This document shows positions 11,102 to 25,680 of a stretch of 64,000 nt of DNA, one piece after another. Within the stretch, counting starts at the first letter, position 1; each line of letters opens with the position of its first letter. This DNA is from Haliclystus octoradiatus (lineage: Eukaryota; Cnidaria; Staurozoa; Stauromedusae; Haliclystidae), in the NCBI GenBank assembly GCA_916610825.1, contig OU744448.1:16677936-16741935 (forward strand). Direction: 5' to 3'. The notes beneath the pieces are model-generated. The model was not told the DNA's origin. It did not search any database and saw nothing but the letters and a program-made list of their open reading frames with translations. A program made the position numbers and the translations under genes.

Positions 11102-13759
11102 AAGCTTAATTCCAAAGGGAATTTGTAATTAACAAAAACAGTTCAAAAAGACCAAAAACAATGCTTAATTGCCAAGGAAATTCGAATTTGATAAAAACAG
11201 CTCAAAATGACCAAAAACAATGCTGAATTCCTAAGGGAATTCGAATTTGACAAAAACAGCTCATAATGACCAAAAACAATGCTGAATTCCCAAGGGAATT
11301 CGAATTTAACAAAAACAGCTCAAAATGACCAAAAACAATGCTTAATTCCCAAGGGAAATTTAATTTGACAAAAACAGCTCAAAATGACCAAAAACAATGC
11401 TCAATTCTCAAGGGAATTCGAATTTGACAAAAACAATTCAAAATGACCAAATACATTGCTTAATTCCCAAGGGAATTCGAATTTGATAAAAACAGCTCAA
11501 AATGACCAAAAACAATGCTTAATTCCCAAGGGAATTCGAATTTGACAAAAACAGCTCAAAATGACCAAAAACAATGCTTAATTCTCAAGGGAATTCGAAT
11601 TTGACAAAAACAATTCAAAATGACCAAATACATTGCTTAATTCCCAAGGGAATTCGAATTTGATAAAAACAGCTCAAAATGACCAAAAACAATGCTTAAT
11701 TCCCAAGGGAATTCGAATTTGACAAAAACAGCTCAAAATGACCAAAAACAATGCTTAAGTCCTAAGGGAATTCGAATTTGACAACAACAGCTCAAAAAGA
11801 CCAAAAACAATGCTTAATTCCCAAGGAAATTCGAATTTGATAAAAACAGCTCAAAATGACCAAAAACAACGCTGAATTCCCAAGGGAATTCGAATTTGAC
11901 AAAAACAGCTCATAATGACCAAAAACAATGCTCAATTCCAAAGGGAAATCGGAATTAACAAAAACAGCTCAAAATGACCAAAAACATTGCTTAAGTCCTA
12001 AGGGAATTCGAATTTGACAACAACAGCTCAAAATGACCAAAAACAATGCTTAATTCTCAAGGGAATTCGAATTTGACAAAAACAATTCAAAATGACCAAA
12101 TACATTGCTTAATTCCAAAGGGAAATCGGAATTAACAAAAACAGCTCAAAATGACCAAAAACATTGCTTAAGTCCTAAGGGAATTCGAATTTGACAACAA
12201 CAGCTCAAAATGACCAAAAACAATGCTTAAATCCCAAAGGGATTCGAATTTGATAAAAACAGCTCAAAATGACAAAAAACAATGCTTAAATCCGAAGGGA
12301 ATTCGAATTTGATGAAAACAACTCGAAATGACCAAAAAAAATGCTTAATTCCAAAGGGAATTTGGAATTAACAAAAACAGTTCAAAAAGACCAAAAACAA
12401 TGCTTAATTGCCAAGGAAATTCGAATTTGATAAAAACAGCTCAAAATGACCAAAAACAATGTTTGATTCCCAAGGGAATTCGAATTTGACAAAAACAACT
12501 CAAAATGTCCAAATACAATGCTTAATTCCCAAGAGAATTCGAATTTGACAAAAAAAGGTCTCAAAATGACCAAAAACAATGCTTAATTCCAAAGGGAATT
12601 CGGAATTAACAAAAACAGCTCAAAATGACCAAAAACAATGCTGAATTCCCAAGGGAATTCGAATTTAACAAAAACAGCTCAAAATGACCAAAAACAATGC
12701 TTCATTCCCAAGGGAAATTGAATTTGACAAAAACAGCTCAAAATGACCAAAAACAATGCTCAATTCTCAAGGGAATTCGAATTTAAGAAAAACAGCTCAA
12801 AATGACCAAAAACAATGCTTAATTCCCAAGGGAATTCGAATTTGACAAAAACAGCTCAAAATGACCAAAAACAATGCTTAATTCTCAAGGGAATTCGAGT
12901 TTGACAAAAACAATTCAAAATGACCAAATACATTGCTTAATTCCAATGGGAAATCGGAATTAACAAAAACAGCTCAAAATGACCAAAAACAATGCTTAAG
13001 TCCTAAGGGAATTCGAATTTGACAACAACAGCTCAAAATGACCAAATACAATGCTTAAATCCCAAGGGAATTCGAATTTGATAAAAACAGCTCAAAATGA
13101 CCAAAAACAATGCTTAATTCCCAAGGGAATTCGAATTTGACAAAAACAGCTCAAAATGACCAAAAACAATGCTTAATTCCAAAGGGAATTCGCAATTAAC
13201 AAAAACAGCTCAAAATGACCAAAAACAATGCTTAATTCCCAAGGGAATTCGAATTTGACAAAAACAGCTCAAAATGACCAAAAACAATGCTTAATTCTCA
13301 AGGGAATTCGAGTTTGACAAAAACAATTCAAAATGACCAAATACATTGCTTAATTCCAATGGGAAATCGGAATTAACAAAAACAGCTCAAAATGACCAAA
13401 AACAATGCTTAAGTCCTAAGGGAATTCGAATTTGACAACAACAGCTCAAAATGACCAAATACAATGCTTAAATCCCAAGGGAATTCGAATTTGATAAAAA
13501 CAGCTCAAAATGACCAAAAACAATGCTTAATTCCCAAGGGAATTCGAATTTGACAAAAACAGCTCAAAATGACCAAAAACAATGCTTAATTCCAAAGGGA
13601 ATTCGCAATTAACAAAAACAGCTCAAAATGACCAAAAACAATGCTTAATTCCAAAGGGAATTCGAATTTGATAAAAACAGCTCAAAATGACCAAAAACAA
13701 TGCTTAAATCCGAAGGGAATTTGAATTTGAAAAAAACAACTCGAAATGACCAAAAAAAA
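11102..13759 (+). repeat. HOR block 5, type II, 2,658 bp (45 monomers + 3)
   Basis: A11 landmark. It contains the GGTCTC monomer at 12515-12575 and a three-monomer local duplication near 11937-12240. Blocks 4 and 5 together form one 5,077/5,078-bp HOR period with respect to block 3 and to block 6 onward. Confidence 0.87.
11937..12240 (+). repeat. 177-bp (3-monomer) local duplication
   Basis: TTCCAAAGGGAAATCGG followed by the CATTGCTTAAGTCCTAAGGG monomer occurs twice, 177 bp apart (AGTCC at 11,994 and 12,171). The corresponding segment at about 19.14-19.26 kb has it once. Confidence 0.85.
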
Positions 13760-16178
13760 AAGCTTAATTCCAAAAGGAATTTGTAATTAACAAAAACAGT
13801 TCAAAAAGACCAAAAACAATGCTTAATTGCCAAGGAAATTCGAATTTGATAAAAACAGCTCAAAATGACCAAAAACAATGTTTAATTCCCAAGGGAATTC
13901 GAATTTGACAAAAACAACTTTAAATGACCAAATACAATGCTTAATTCCCAAGAGAATTCGAATTTGACAAAAACAGCTCAAAATTACCAAAAACAATGCT
14001 TAATTCCAAAGGGAATTCGGAATTAACAAAAACAGCTCAAAATGACCAAAAACAATGCTGAATTCCTAAGGGAATTCTAATTTGACAAAAACAGCTCATA
14101 ATGACCAAAAACAATGCTCAATTCCCAAGGGAATTCGAATTTAACAAAAACAGCTCAAAATGACCAAAAACAATGCTTAATTCCCAAGGGAATTTGAATT
14201 TGATAAAAACAGCTTAAAATGACCAAAAACATTGCTTAATTCCCAAAAGAATTCGAATTTGACAAAAACAGCTCAAAATGACCAAAAACAATGCTTAATT
14301 CCCAAGGGAATTCGAATTTGACAAAAACAGCTCAAAATGACCAAAAACAATGCTTAATTCCCAAGGGAATTCGAATTTGACAAACACAGCTCAAAATGAC
14401 CAAAAACAATGCTTAATTCTAAAGGGAATTCGCAATTAACAAAAACAGCTCAAAATGACCAAAAACAATGCTTAATTCTCAAGGGAATTCGAATTTGACA
14501 AAAACAATTCAAAATGAACAAATACATTGCTTAATTCCTAAGGGAATTCGAATTTGATAAAAACAGCTCAAAATGACCAAAAACAATGCTTAAATCCCAA
14601 GAGACTTCGAATTTGACAAAAACAGCTCATAATGACCAAAAACAATGCTCAATTCCCAAGGGAATTCGAATTTAACAAAAACAACTCAAAATGACCAAAA
14701 ACCCTGCTTAATTCCCAAGGGAATTCGAATTTGACAAAAACAGCTCAAAATGACCAAAACAATGCTTAATTCCAAAGGGAATTCGGAATTAACAAATACA
14801 GCTCAAAAAGACCAAAAATAATGCTTAATTCCCAAGGAAATTCGAATTTGATAAAAACAGCTCAAAATGACCAAAAACAATGCTGAATTCCCAAGGGAAT
14901 TCGAATTTGACAAAAACAGCTCATAATGACCAAAAACAATGCTCAATTCCCAAGGGAATTCGAATTTAACAATAACAGCTCAAAATGACCAAAAACAATG
15001 CTTAATTCCCAAGGGAATTTGAATTTGATAAAAACAGCTTAAAATGACCAAAAACATTGCTTAATTCCCAAAAGAATTCGAAATTGACAAAAGCAGCTCA
15101 TAATGACCAAAAACAATGCTCAATTCCCAAGGGAAATCGAATTTAACAAAAACAGTTCAAAATGACCAAAAACAATGCTTAATTCCCAAGGGAATTCGAA
15201 TTTGACAAAAACAGCTCAAAATGACCAAATACAATGCTCAATTCACAAGGGAATTCGAATGTGATAAAAACAGCTCAAAATGACAAAAAACATTGCTTAA
15301 TTCCCAAGGGAAATCGAAATTGACAAAAACAACTCAAAATGACCAAATACAATGCTTAATTCCCAAGGGAATTCGGAATTAACAAAACTGCTCAAAATGA
15401 CCAAAAACAATGCTTAAATCCGAAGGGAATTCGAATTTGATGAAAACAACTCGAAATGACCAAAAAAAATGCTTAATTCCAAAGGGAATTTGGAATTAAC
15501 AAAAACAGTTCAAAAAGACCAAAAACAATGCTTAATTGCCAAGGAAATTCGAATTTGATAAAAACAGCTCAAAATGACCAAAAACAATGCTCAATTCTCA
15601 AGGGAATTCGAATTTAAGAAAAACAGCTCAAAATGACCAAAAACAATGCTTAATTCCCAAGGGAATTCGAATTTGACCAAAACAGCTCAAAATGACCAAA
15701 AACAATGCTTAATTCTCAAGGGAATTCGAGTTTGACAAAAACAATTCAAAATGACCAAATACATTGCTTAATTCCAATGGGAAATCGGAATTAACAAAAA
15801 CAGCTCAAAATGACCAAAAACAATGCTTAAGTCCTAAGGGAATTCGAATTTGACAACAACAGCTCAAAATGACCAAATACAATGCTTAAATCCCAAGGGA
15901 ATTCGAATTTGATAAAAACAGCTCAAAATGACCAAAAACAATGCTTAATTCCCAAGGGAATTCGAATTTGACAAAAACAGCTCAAAATGACCAAAAACAA
16001 TGCTTAATTCCAAAGGGAATTCGCAATTAACAAAAACAGCTCAAAATGACCAAAAACAATGCTTAATTCCAAAGGGAATTCGAATTTGATAAAAACAGCT
16101 CAAAATGACCAAAAACAATGCTTAAATCCGAAGGGAATTTGAATTTGAAAAAAACAACTCGAAATGACCAAAAAAAAA
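13760..16178 (+). repeat. HOR block 6, type I, 2,419 bp
   Basis: Standard 41-monomer type I block (A10). It repeats block 4 at an offset of about 5,077 bp. The left edge of the 11,980-bp superblock (about 14,400) and of the 2,124-bp tandem duplication (about 14,505) fall inside it. Confidence 0.88.
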
Positions 16179-18752
16179 AAGCTTAATTCCAAAGGGAATT
16201 TGTAATTAACAAAAACAGTTCAAAATGACCAAAAACAATGCTTAATTCCCAAGGGAATTCGAATTTGACAAAAACAGCTCAAAATGACCAAAAACAATGC
16301 TGAATTCCTAAGGGAATTCGAATTTGACAAAAACAGCTCATAATGACCAAAAACAATGCTGAATTCCCAAGGGAATTCGAATTTAACAAAAACAGCTCAA
16401 AATGACCAAAAACAATGCTTAATTCCCAAGGGAAATTTAATTTGACAAAAACAGCTCAAAATGACCAAAAACAATGCTCAATTCTCAAGGGAATTCGAAT
16501 TTGACAAAAACAATTCAAAATGACCAAATACATTGCTTAATTCCCAAGGGAATTCGAATTTGATAAAAACAGCTCAAAATGACCAAAAACAATGCTTAAT
16601 TCCCAAGGGAATTCGAATTTGACAAAAACAATTCAAAATGAACAAATACATTGCTTAATTCCTAAGGGAATTCGAATTTGATAAAAACAGCTCAAAATGA
16701 CCAAAAACAATGCTTAAATCCCAAGAGACTTCGAATTTGACAAAAACAGCTCATAATGACCAAAAACAATGCTCAATTCCCAAGGGAATTCGAATTTAAC
16801 AAAAACAACTCAAAATGACCAAAAACCCTGCTTAATTCCCAAGGGAATTCGAATTTGACAAAAACAGCTCAAAATGACCAAAACAATGCTTAATTCCAAA
16901 GGGAATTCGGAATTAACAAATACAGCTCAAAAAGACCAAAAATAATGCTTAATTCCCAAGGAAATTCGAATTTGATAAAAACAGCTCAAAATGACCAAAA
17001 ACAATGCTGAATTCCCAAGGGAATTCGAATTTGACAAAAACAGCTCATAATGACCAAAAACAATGCTCAATTCCCAAGGGAATTCGAATTTAACAATAAC
17101 AGCTCAAAATGACCAAAAACAATGCTTAATTCCCAAGGGAATTTGAATTTGATAAAAACAGCTTAAAATGTCCAAAAACATTGCTTAATTCCCAAAAGAA
17201 TTCGAAATTGACAAAAACAGCTCATAATGACCAAAAACAATGCTCAATTCCCAAGGGAAATCGAATTTAACAAAAACAGTTCAAAATGACCAAAAACAAT
17301 GCTTAATTCCCAAGGGAATTCGAATTTGACAAAAACAGCTCAAAATGACCAAATACAATGCTCAATTCACAAGGGAATTCGAATGTGATAAAAACAGCTC
17401 AAAATGACAAAAAACATTGCTTAATTCCCAAGGGAAATCGAAATTGACAAAAACAACTCAAAATGACCAAATACAATGCTTAATTCCCAAGGGAATTCGG
17501 AATTAACAAAACTGCTCAAAATGACCAAAAACAATGCTTAAATCCGAAGGGAATTCGAATTTGATGAAAACAACTCGAAATGACCAAAAAAAATGCTTAA
17601 TTCCAAAGGGAATTTGGAATTAACAAAAACAGTTCAAAAAGACCAAAAACAATGCTTAATTGCCAAGGAAATTCGAATTTGATAAAAACAGCTCAAAATG
17701 ACCAAAAACAATGCTCAATTCTCAAGGGAATTCGAATTTAAGAAAAACAGCTCAAAATGACCAAAAACAATGCTTAATTCCCAAGGGAATTCGAATTTGA
17801 CCAAAACAGCTCAAAATGACCAAAAACAATGCTTAATTCTCAAGGGAATTCGAGTTTGACAAAAACAATTCAAAATGACCAAATACATTGCTTAATTCCA
17901 ATGGGAAATCGGAATTAACAAAAACAGCTCAAAATGACCAAAAACAATGCTTAAGTCCTAAGGGAATTCGAATTTGACAACAACAGCTCAAAATGACCAA
18001 ATACAATGCTTAAATCCCAAGGGAATTCGAATTTGATAAAAACAGCTCAAAATGACCAAAAACAATGCTTAATTCCCAAGGGAATTCGAATTTGACAAAA
18101 ACAGCTCAAAATGACCAAAAACAATGCTTAATTCCAAAGGGAATTCGCAATTAACAAAAACAGCTCAAAATGACCAAAAACAATGCTTAATTCCAAAGGG
18201 AATTCGAATTTGATAAAAACAGCTCAAAATGACCAAAAACAATGCTTAAATCCGAAGGGAATTTGAATTTGAAAAAAACAACTCGAAATGACCAAAAAAA
18301 AAAAGCTTAATTCCAAAGGGAATTTGTAATTAACAAAAACAGTTCAAAAAGACCAAAAACAATGCTTAATTGCCAAGGAAATTCGAATTTGACAAAAACA
18401 GCTCAAAATGACCAAAAACAATGCTGAATTCCTAAGGGAATTCGAATTTGACAAAAACAGCTCATAATGACCAAAAACAATGCTGAATTCCCAAGGGAAT
18501 TCGAATTTAACAAAAACAGCTCAAAATGACCAAAAACAATGCTTAATTCCCAAGGGAAATTTAATTTGACAAAAACAGCTCAAAATGACCAAAAACAATG
18601 CTCAATTCTCAAGGGAATTCGAATTTGACAAAAACAATTCAAAATGACCAAATACATTGCTTAATTCCCAAGGGAATTCGAATTTGATAAAAACAGCTCA
18701 AAATGACCAAAAACAATGCTTAAATCCCAAGGGAATTCGAATTTGACAAAAA
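14505..18752 (+). repeat. 2,124-bp (36-monomer) tandem duplication
   Basis: 14,505-16,628 and 16,629-18,752 are tandem copies exactly 36 monomers long. The junction lies in a monomer whose second half reads CAATTCAAAATGAACAAATAC. The same pair is present at about 26,485-30,732 as part of the 11,980-bp superblock. A 2,124-bp period also recurs at about 33.9-38.1 and 39.3-43.3 kb. Confidence 0.88.
16179..18302 (+). repeat. HOR block 7, type II, 2,124 bp (36 monomers)
   Basis: Shortest full block of type II (A11), exactly 36 x 59 bp. It spans the junction of the 2,124-bp tandem duplication at about 16,629. Its first monomers carry a conversion-like patch at 16226-16269. Confidence 0.88.
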
Positions 18753-20960
18753 CAGCTCAAAATGACCAAAAACAATGCTTAATTCTCAAGGGAATTCGAA
18801 TTTGACAAAAACAATTCAAAATGACCAAATACATTGCTTAATTCCCAAGGGAATTCGAATTTGATAAAAACAGCTCAAAATGACCAAAAACAATGCTTAA
18901 TTCCCAAGGGAATTCGAATTTGACAAAAACAGCTCAAAATGACCAAAAACAATGCTTAAGTCCTAAGGGAATTCGAATTTGACAACAACAGCTCAAAATG
19001 ACCAAATACAATGCTTAAATCCCAAGGAAATTCGAATTTGATAAAAACAGCTCAAAATGACCAAAAACAACGCTGAATTCCCAAGGGAATTCGAATTTGA
19101 CAAAAACAGCTCATAATGACCAAAAACAATGCTCAATTCCAAAGGGAAATCGGAATTAACAAAAACAGCTCAAAATGACCAAAAACATTGCTTAAGTCCT
19201 AAGGGAATTCGAATTTGACAACAACAGCTCAAAATGACCAAAAACAATGCTTAAATCCCAAAGGGATTCGAATTTGATAAAAACAGCTCAAAATGACCAA
19301 AAACAATGCTTAAATCCGAAGGGAATTCGAATTTGATGAAAACAACTCGAAATGACCAAAAAAAATGCTTAATTCCAAAGGGAATTTGGAATTAACAAAA
19401 ACAGTTCAAAAAGACCAAAAACAATGCTTAATTGCCAAGGAAATTCGAATTTGATAAAAACAGCTCAAAATGACCAAAAACAATGTTTGATTCCCAAGGG
19501 AATTCGAATTTGACAAAAACAACTCAAAATGTCCAAATACAATGCTTAATTCCCAAGAGAATTCGAATTTGACAAAAAAAGGTCTCAAAATGACCAAAAA
19601 CAATGCTTAATTCCAAAGGGAATTCGGAATTAACAAAAACAGCTCAAAATGACCAAAAACAATGCTGAATTCCCAAGGGAATTCGAATTTAACAAAAACA
19701 GCTCAAAATGACCAAAAACAATGCTTCATTCCCAAGGGAAATTGAATTTGACAAAAACAGCTCAAAATGACCAAAAACAATGCTCAATTCTCAAGGGAAT
19801 TCGAATTTAAGAAAAACAGCTCAAAATGACCAAAAACAATGCTTAATTCCCAAGGGAATTCGAATTTGACAAAAACAGCTCAAAATGACCAAAAACAATG
19901 CTTAATTCTCAAGGGAATTCGAGTTTGACAAAAACAATTCAAAATGACCAAATACATTGCTTAATTCCAATGGGAAATCGGAATTAACAAAAACAGCTCA
20001 AAATGACCAAAAACAATGCTTAAGTCCTAAGGGAATTCGAATTTGACAACAACAGCTCAAAATGACCAAATACAATGCTTAAATCCCAAGGGAATTCGAA
20101 TTTGATAAAAATAGCTCAAAATGACCAAAAACAATGCTTAATTCCCAAGGGAATTCGAATTTGACAAAAACAGCTCAAAATGACCAAAAACAATGCTTAA
20201 TTCCAAAGGGAATTCGCAATTAACAAAAACAGCTCAAAATGACCAAAAACAATGCTGAATTCCCAAGGGAATTCGAATTTAACAAAAACAGCTCAAAATG
20301 ACCAAAAACAATGCTTCATTCCCAAGGGAAATTGAATTTGACAAAAACAGCTCAAAATGACCAAAAACAATGCTCAATTCTCAACGGAATTCGAATTTAA
20401 GAAAAACAGCTCAAAATGACCAAAAACAATGCTTAATTCCCAAGGGAATTCGAATTTGACAAAAACAGCTCAAAATGACCAAAAACAATGCTTAATTCTC
20501 AAGGGAATTCGAGTTTGACAAAAACAATTCAAAATGACCAAATACATTGCTTAATTCCAATGGGAAATCGGAATTAACAAAAACAGCTCAAAATGACCAA
20601 AAACAATGCTTAAGTCCTAAGGGAATTCGAATTTGACAACAACAGCTCAAAATGACCAAATACAATGCTTAAATCCCAAGGGAATTCGAATTTGATAAAA
20701 ACAGCTCAAAATGACCAAAAACAATGCTTAATTCCCAAGGGAATTCGAATTTGACAAAAACAGCTCAAAATGACCAAAAACAATGCTTAATTCCAAAGGG
20801 AATTCGCAATTAACAAAAACAGCTCAAAATGACCAAAAACAATGCTTAATTCCAAAGGGAATTCGAATTTGATAAAAACAGCTCAAAATGACCAAAAACA
20901 ATGCTTAAATCCGAAGGGAATTTGAATTTGAAAAAAACAACTCGAAATGACCAAAAAAAA
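18303..20960 (+). repeat. HOR block 8, type II, 2,658 bp
   Basis: A11 landmark; 45 monomers plus 3 bp. It contains the GGTCTC monomer at 19539-19599 and a 590-bp local duplication at about 19660-20839. It is copied almost unchanged as block 13 at an offset of 11,980 bp, including the rare TCAACGGAATTC at about 20,385 and AAAAATAGCTC at about 20,108. Confidence 0.88.
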
Positions 20961-23379
20961 AAGCTTAATTCCAAAGGGAATTTGTAATTAACAAAAACAG
21001 TTCAAAAAGACCAAAAACAATGCTTAATTGCCAAGGAAATTCGAATTTGATAAAAACAGCTCAAAATGACCAAAAACAATGTTTAATTCCCAAGGGAATT
21101 CGAATTTGACAAAAACAACTTTAAATGACCAAATACAATGCTTAATTCCCAAGAGAATTCGAATTTGACAAAAACAGCTCAAAATTACCAAAAACAATGC
21201 TTAATTCCAAAGGGAATTCGGAATTAACAAAAACAGCTCAAAATGACCAAAAACAATGCTGAATTCCTAAGGGAATTCTAATTTGACAAAAACAGCTCAT
21301 AATGACCAAAAACAATGCTCAATTCCCAAGGGAATTCGAATTTAACAAAAACAGCTCAAAATGACCAAAAACAATGCTTAATTCCCAAGGGAATTTGAAT
21401 TTGATAAAAACAGCTTAAAATGACCAAAAACATTGCTTAATTCCCAAAAGAATTCGAATTTGACAAAAACAGCTCAAAATGACCAAAAACAATGCTTAAT
21501 TCCCAAGGGAATTCGAATTTGACAAAAACAGCTCAAAATGACCAAAAACAATGCTTAATTCCCAAGGGAATTCGAATTTGACAAACACAGCTCAAAATGA
21601 CCAAAAACAATGCTTAATTCCAAAGGGAATTCGCAATTAACAAAAACAGCTCAAAATGACCAAAAACAATGCTTAATTCTCAAGGGAATTCGAATTTGAC
21701 AAAAACAATTCAAAATGAACAAATACATTGCTTAATTCCTAAGGGAATTCGAATTTGATAAAAACAGCTCAAAATGACCAAAAACAATGCTTAAATCCCA
21801 AGAGACTTCGAATTTGACAAAAACAGCTCATAATGACCAAAAACAATGCTCAATTCCCAAGGGAATTCGAATTTAACAAAAACAACTCAAAATGACCAAA
21901 AACCATGCTTAATTCCCAAGGGAATTCGAATTTGACAAAAACAGCTCAAAATGACCAAAACAATGCTTAATTCCAAAGGGAATTCGGAATTAACAAATAC
22001 AGCTCAAAAAGACCAAAAATAATGCTTAATTCCCAAGGAAATTCGAATTTGATAAAAACAGCTCAAAATGACCAAAAACAATGCTGAATTCCCAAGGGAA
22101 TTCGAATTTGACAAAAACAGCTCATAATGACCAAAAACAATGCTCAATTCCCAAGGGAATTCGAATTTAACAATAACAGCTCAAAATGACCAAAAACAAT
22201 GCTTAATTCCCAAGGGAATTTGAATTTGATAAAAACAGCTTAAAATGACCAAAAACATTGCTTAATTCCCAAAAGAATTCGAAATTGACAAAAACAGCTC
22301 ATAATGACCAAAAACAATGCTCAATTCCCAAGGGAAATCGAATTTAACAAAAACAGTTCAAAATGACCAAAAACAATGCTTAATTCCCAAGGGAATTCGA
22401 ATTTGACAAAAACAGCTCAAAATGACCAAATACAATGCTCAATTCACAAGGGAATTCGAATGTGATAAAAACAGCTCAAAATGACAAAAAACATTGCTTA
22501 ATTCCCAAGGGAAATCGAAATTGACAAAAACAACTCAAAATGACCAAATACAATGCTTAATTCCCAAGGGAATTCGGAATTAACAAAACTGCTCAAAATG
22601 ACCAAAAACAATGCTTAAATCCGAAGGGAATTCGAATTTGATGAAAACAACTCGAAATGACCAAAAAAAATGCTTAATTCCAAAGGGAATTTGGAATTAA
22701 CAAAAACAGTTCAAAAAGACCAAAAACAATGCTTAATTGCCAAGGAAATTCGAATTCGATAAAAACAGCTCAAAATGACCAAAAACAATGCTCAATTCTC
22801 AAGGGAATTCGAATTTAAGAAAAACAGCTCAAAATGACCAAAAACAATGCTTAATTCCCAAGGGAATTCGAATTTGACCAAAACAGCTCAAAATGACCAA
22901 AAACAATGCTTAATTCTCAAGGGAATTCGAGTTTGACAAAAACAATTCAAAATGACCAAATACATTGCTTAATTCCAATGGGAAATCGGAATTAACAAAA
23001 ACAGCTCAAAATGACCAAAAACAATGCTTAAGTCCTAAGGGAATTCGAATTTGACAACAACAGCTCAAAATGACCAAATACAATGCTTAAATCCCAAGGG
23101 AATTCGAATTTGATAAAAACAGCTCAAAATGACCAAAAACAATGCTTAATTCCCAAGGGAATTCGAATTTGACAAAAACAGCTCAAAATGACCAAAAACA
23201 ATGCTTAATTCCAAAGGGAATTCGCAATTAACAAAAACAGCTCAAAATGACCAAAAACAATGCTTAATTCCAAAGGGAATTCGAATTTGATAAAAACAGC
23301 TCAAAATGACCAAAAACAATGCTTAAATCCGAAGGGAATTTGAATTTGAAAAAAACAACTCGAAATGACCAAAAAAAAA
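20961..23379 (+). repeat. HOR block 9, type I, 2,419 bp
   Basis: Standard 41-monomer type I block (A10). With block 8 it forms a 5,077-bp HOR (18303 to 23380). It carries GAATTCGATAAAAAC at about 22,753, also seen in blocks 10, 14, 15, 17 and 18. Confidence 0.88.
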
Positions 23380-25680
23380 AAGCTTAATTCCAAAGGGAAT
23401 TTGTAATTAACAAAAACAGTTCAAAAAGACCAAAAACAATGCTTAATTGCCAAGGAAATTCGAATTTGATAAAAACAGCTCAAAATGACCAAAAACAATG
23501 CTGAATTCCTAAGGGAATTCGAATTTGACAAAAACAGCTCATAATGACCAAAAACAATGCTGAATTCCCAAGGGAATTCGAATTTAACAAAAACAGCTCA
23601 AAATGACCAAAAACAATGCTTAATTCCCAAGGGAAATTTAATTTGACAAAAACAGCTCAAAATGACCAAAAACAATGCTCAATTCTCAAGGGAATTCGAA
23701 TTTGACAAAAACAATTCAAAATGACCAAATACATTGCTTAATTCCCAAGGGAATTCGAATTTGATAAAAACAGCTCAAAATGACCAAAAACAATGCTTAA
23801 TTCCCAAGGGAATTCGAATTTGACAAAAACAGCTCAAAATGACCAAAAACAATGCTTAATTCTCAAGGGAATTCGAATTTGACAAAAACAATTCAAAATC
23901 ACCAAATACATTGCTTAATTCCAAAGGGAAATCGGAATTAACAAAAACAGCTCAAAATGACCAAAAACAATGCTTAATTCTCAAGGGAATTCGAATTTAA
24001 GAAAAACAACTCAAAATGACCAAAACAATGCTTAATTCCAAAGGGAATTCGGAATTAACAAATACAGCTCAAAAAGACCAAAAATAATGCTTAATTCCCA
24101 AGGAAATTCGAATTTGATAAAAACAGCTCAAAATGACCAAAAACAATGCTGAATTCCCAAGGGAATTCGAATTTGACAAAAACAGCTCATAATGACCAAA
24201 AACAATGCTCAATTCCCAAGGGAATTCGAATTTAACAATAACAGCTCAAAATGACCAAAAACAATGCTTAATTCCCAAGGGAATTTGAATTTGATAAAAA
24301 CAGCTTAAAATGACCAAAAACATTGCTTAATTCCCAAAAGAATTCGAAATTGACAAAAACAGCTCATAATGACCAAAAACAATGCTCAATTCCCAAGGGA
24401 AATCGAATTTAACAAAAACAGTTCAAAATGACCAAAAACAATGCTTAATTCCCAAGGGAATTCGAATTTGACAAAAACAGCTCAAAATGACCAAATACAA
24501 TGCTCAATTCACAAGGGAATTCGAATTTGATAAAAACAGCTTAAAATGACCAAAAACATTGCTTAATTCCCAAAAGAATTCGAAATTGACAAAAACAGCT
24601 CATAATGACCAAAAACAATGCTCAATTCCCAAGGGAAATCGAATTTAACAAAAACAGTTCAAAATGACCAAAAACAATGCTTAATTCCCAAGGGAATTCG
24701 AATTTGACAAAAACAGCTCAAAATGACCAAATACAATGCTCAATTCACAAGGGAATTCGAATGTGATAAAAACAGCTCAAAATGACAAAAAACATTGCTT
24801 AATTCCCAATGGAAATCGAAATTGACAAAAACAACTCAAAATGACCAAATACAATGCTTAATTCCCAAGGGAATTCGGAATTAACAAAACTGCTCAAAAT
24901 GACCAAAAACAATGCTTAAATCCGAAGGGAATTCGAATTTGATGAAAACAACTCGAAATGACCAAAAAAAATGCTTAATTCCAAAGGGAATTTGGAATTA
25001 ACAAAAACAGTTCAAAAAGACCAAAAACAATGCTTAATTGCCAAGGAAATTCGAATTCGATAAAAACAGCTCAAAATGACCAAAAACAATGCTCAATTCT
25101 CAAGGGAATTCGAATTTAAGAAAAACAGCTCAAAATGACCAAAAACAATGCTTAATTCCTAAGGGAATTCGAATTTGACCAAAACAGCTCAAAATGACCA
25201 AAAACAATGCTTAATTCTCAAGGGAATTCGAGTTTGACAAAAACAATTCAAAATGACCAAATACATTGCTTAATTCCAATGGGAAATCGGAATTAACAAA
25301 AACAGCTCAAAATGACCAAAAACAATGCTTAAGTCCTATGGGAATTCGAATTTGACAACAACAGCTCAAAATGACCAAATACAATGCTTAAATCCCAAGG
25401 GAATTCGAATTTGATAAAAACAGCTCAAAATGACCAAAAACAATGCTTAATTCCCAAGGGAATTCGAATTTGACAAAAACAGCTCAAAATGACCAAAAAC
25501 AATGCTTAATTCCAAAGGGAATTCGCAATTAACAAAAACAGCTCAAAATGACCAAAAACAATGCTTAATTCCAAAGGGAATTCGAATTTGATAAAAACAG
25601 CTCAAAATGACCAAAAACAATGCTTAAATCCGAAGGGAATTTGAATTTGAAAAAAACAACTCGAAATGACCAAAAAAAAA
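23380..25680 (+). repeat. HOR block 10, type II, 2,301 bp (39 monomers)
   Basis: A11 landmark. Compared with its 36-monomer copy (block 15) it has a four-monomer duplication at 24,300-24,771 and lacks one monomer near 23,970, a net gain of 177 bp. Confidence 0.87.
24300..24771 (+). repeat. 236-bp (4-monomer) local duplication in block 10
   Basis: CAGCTTAAAATGACC occurs at 24,301 and again 236 bp later, followed by the same monomers through TTCACAAGGG. The junction monomer (about 24,510-24,540) is a hybrid: left half from the TTCACAAGGG type, right half from the GATAAAAACAGCTTAAAATG type. The copy at 36.3-36.6 kb lacks it. Confidence 0.88.
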
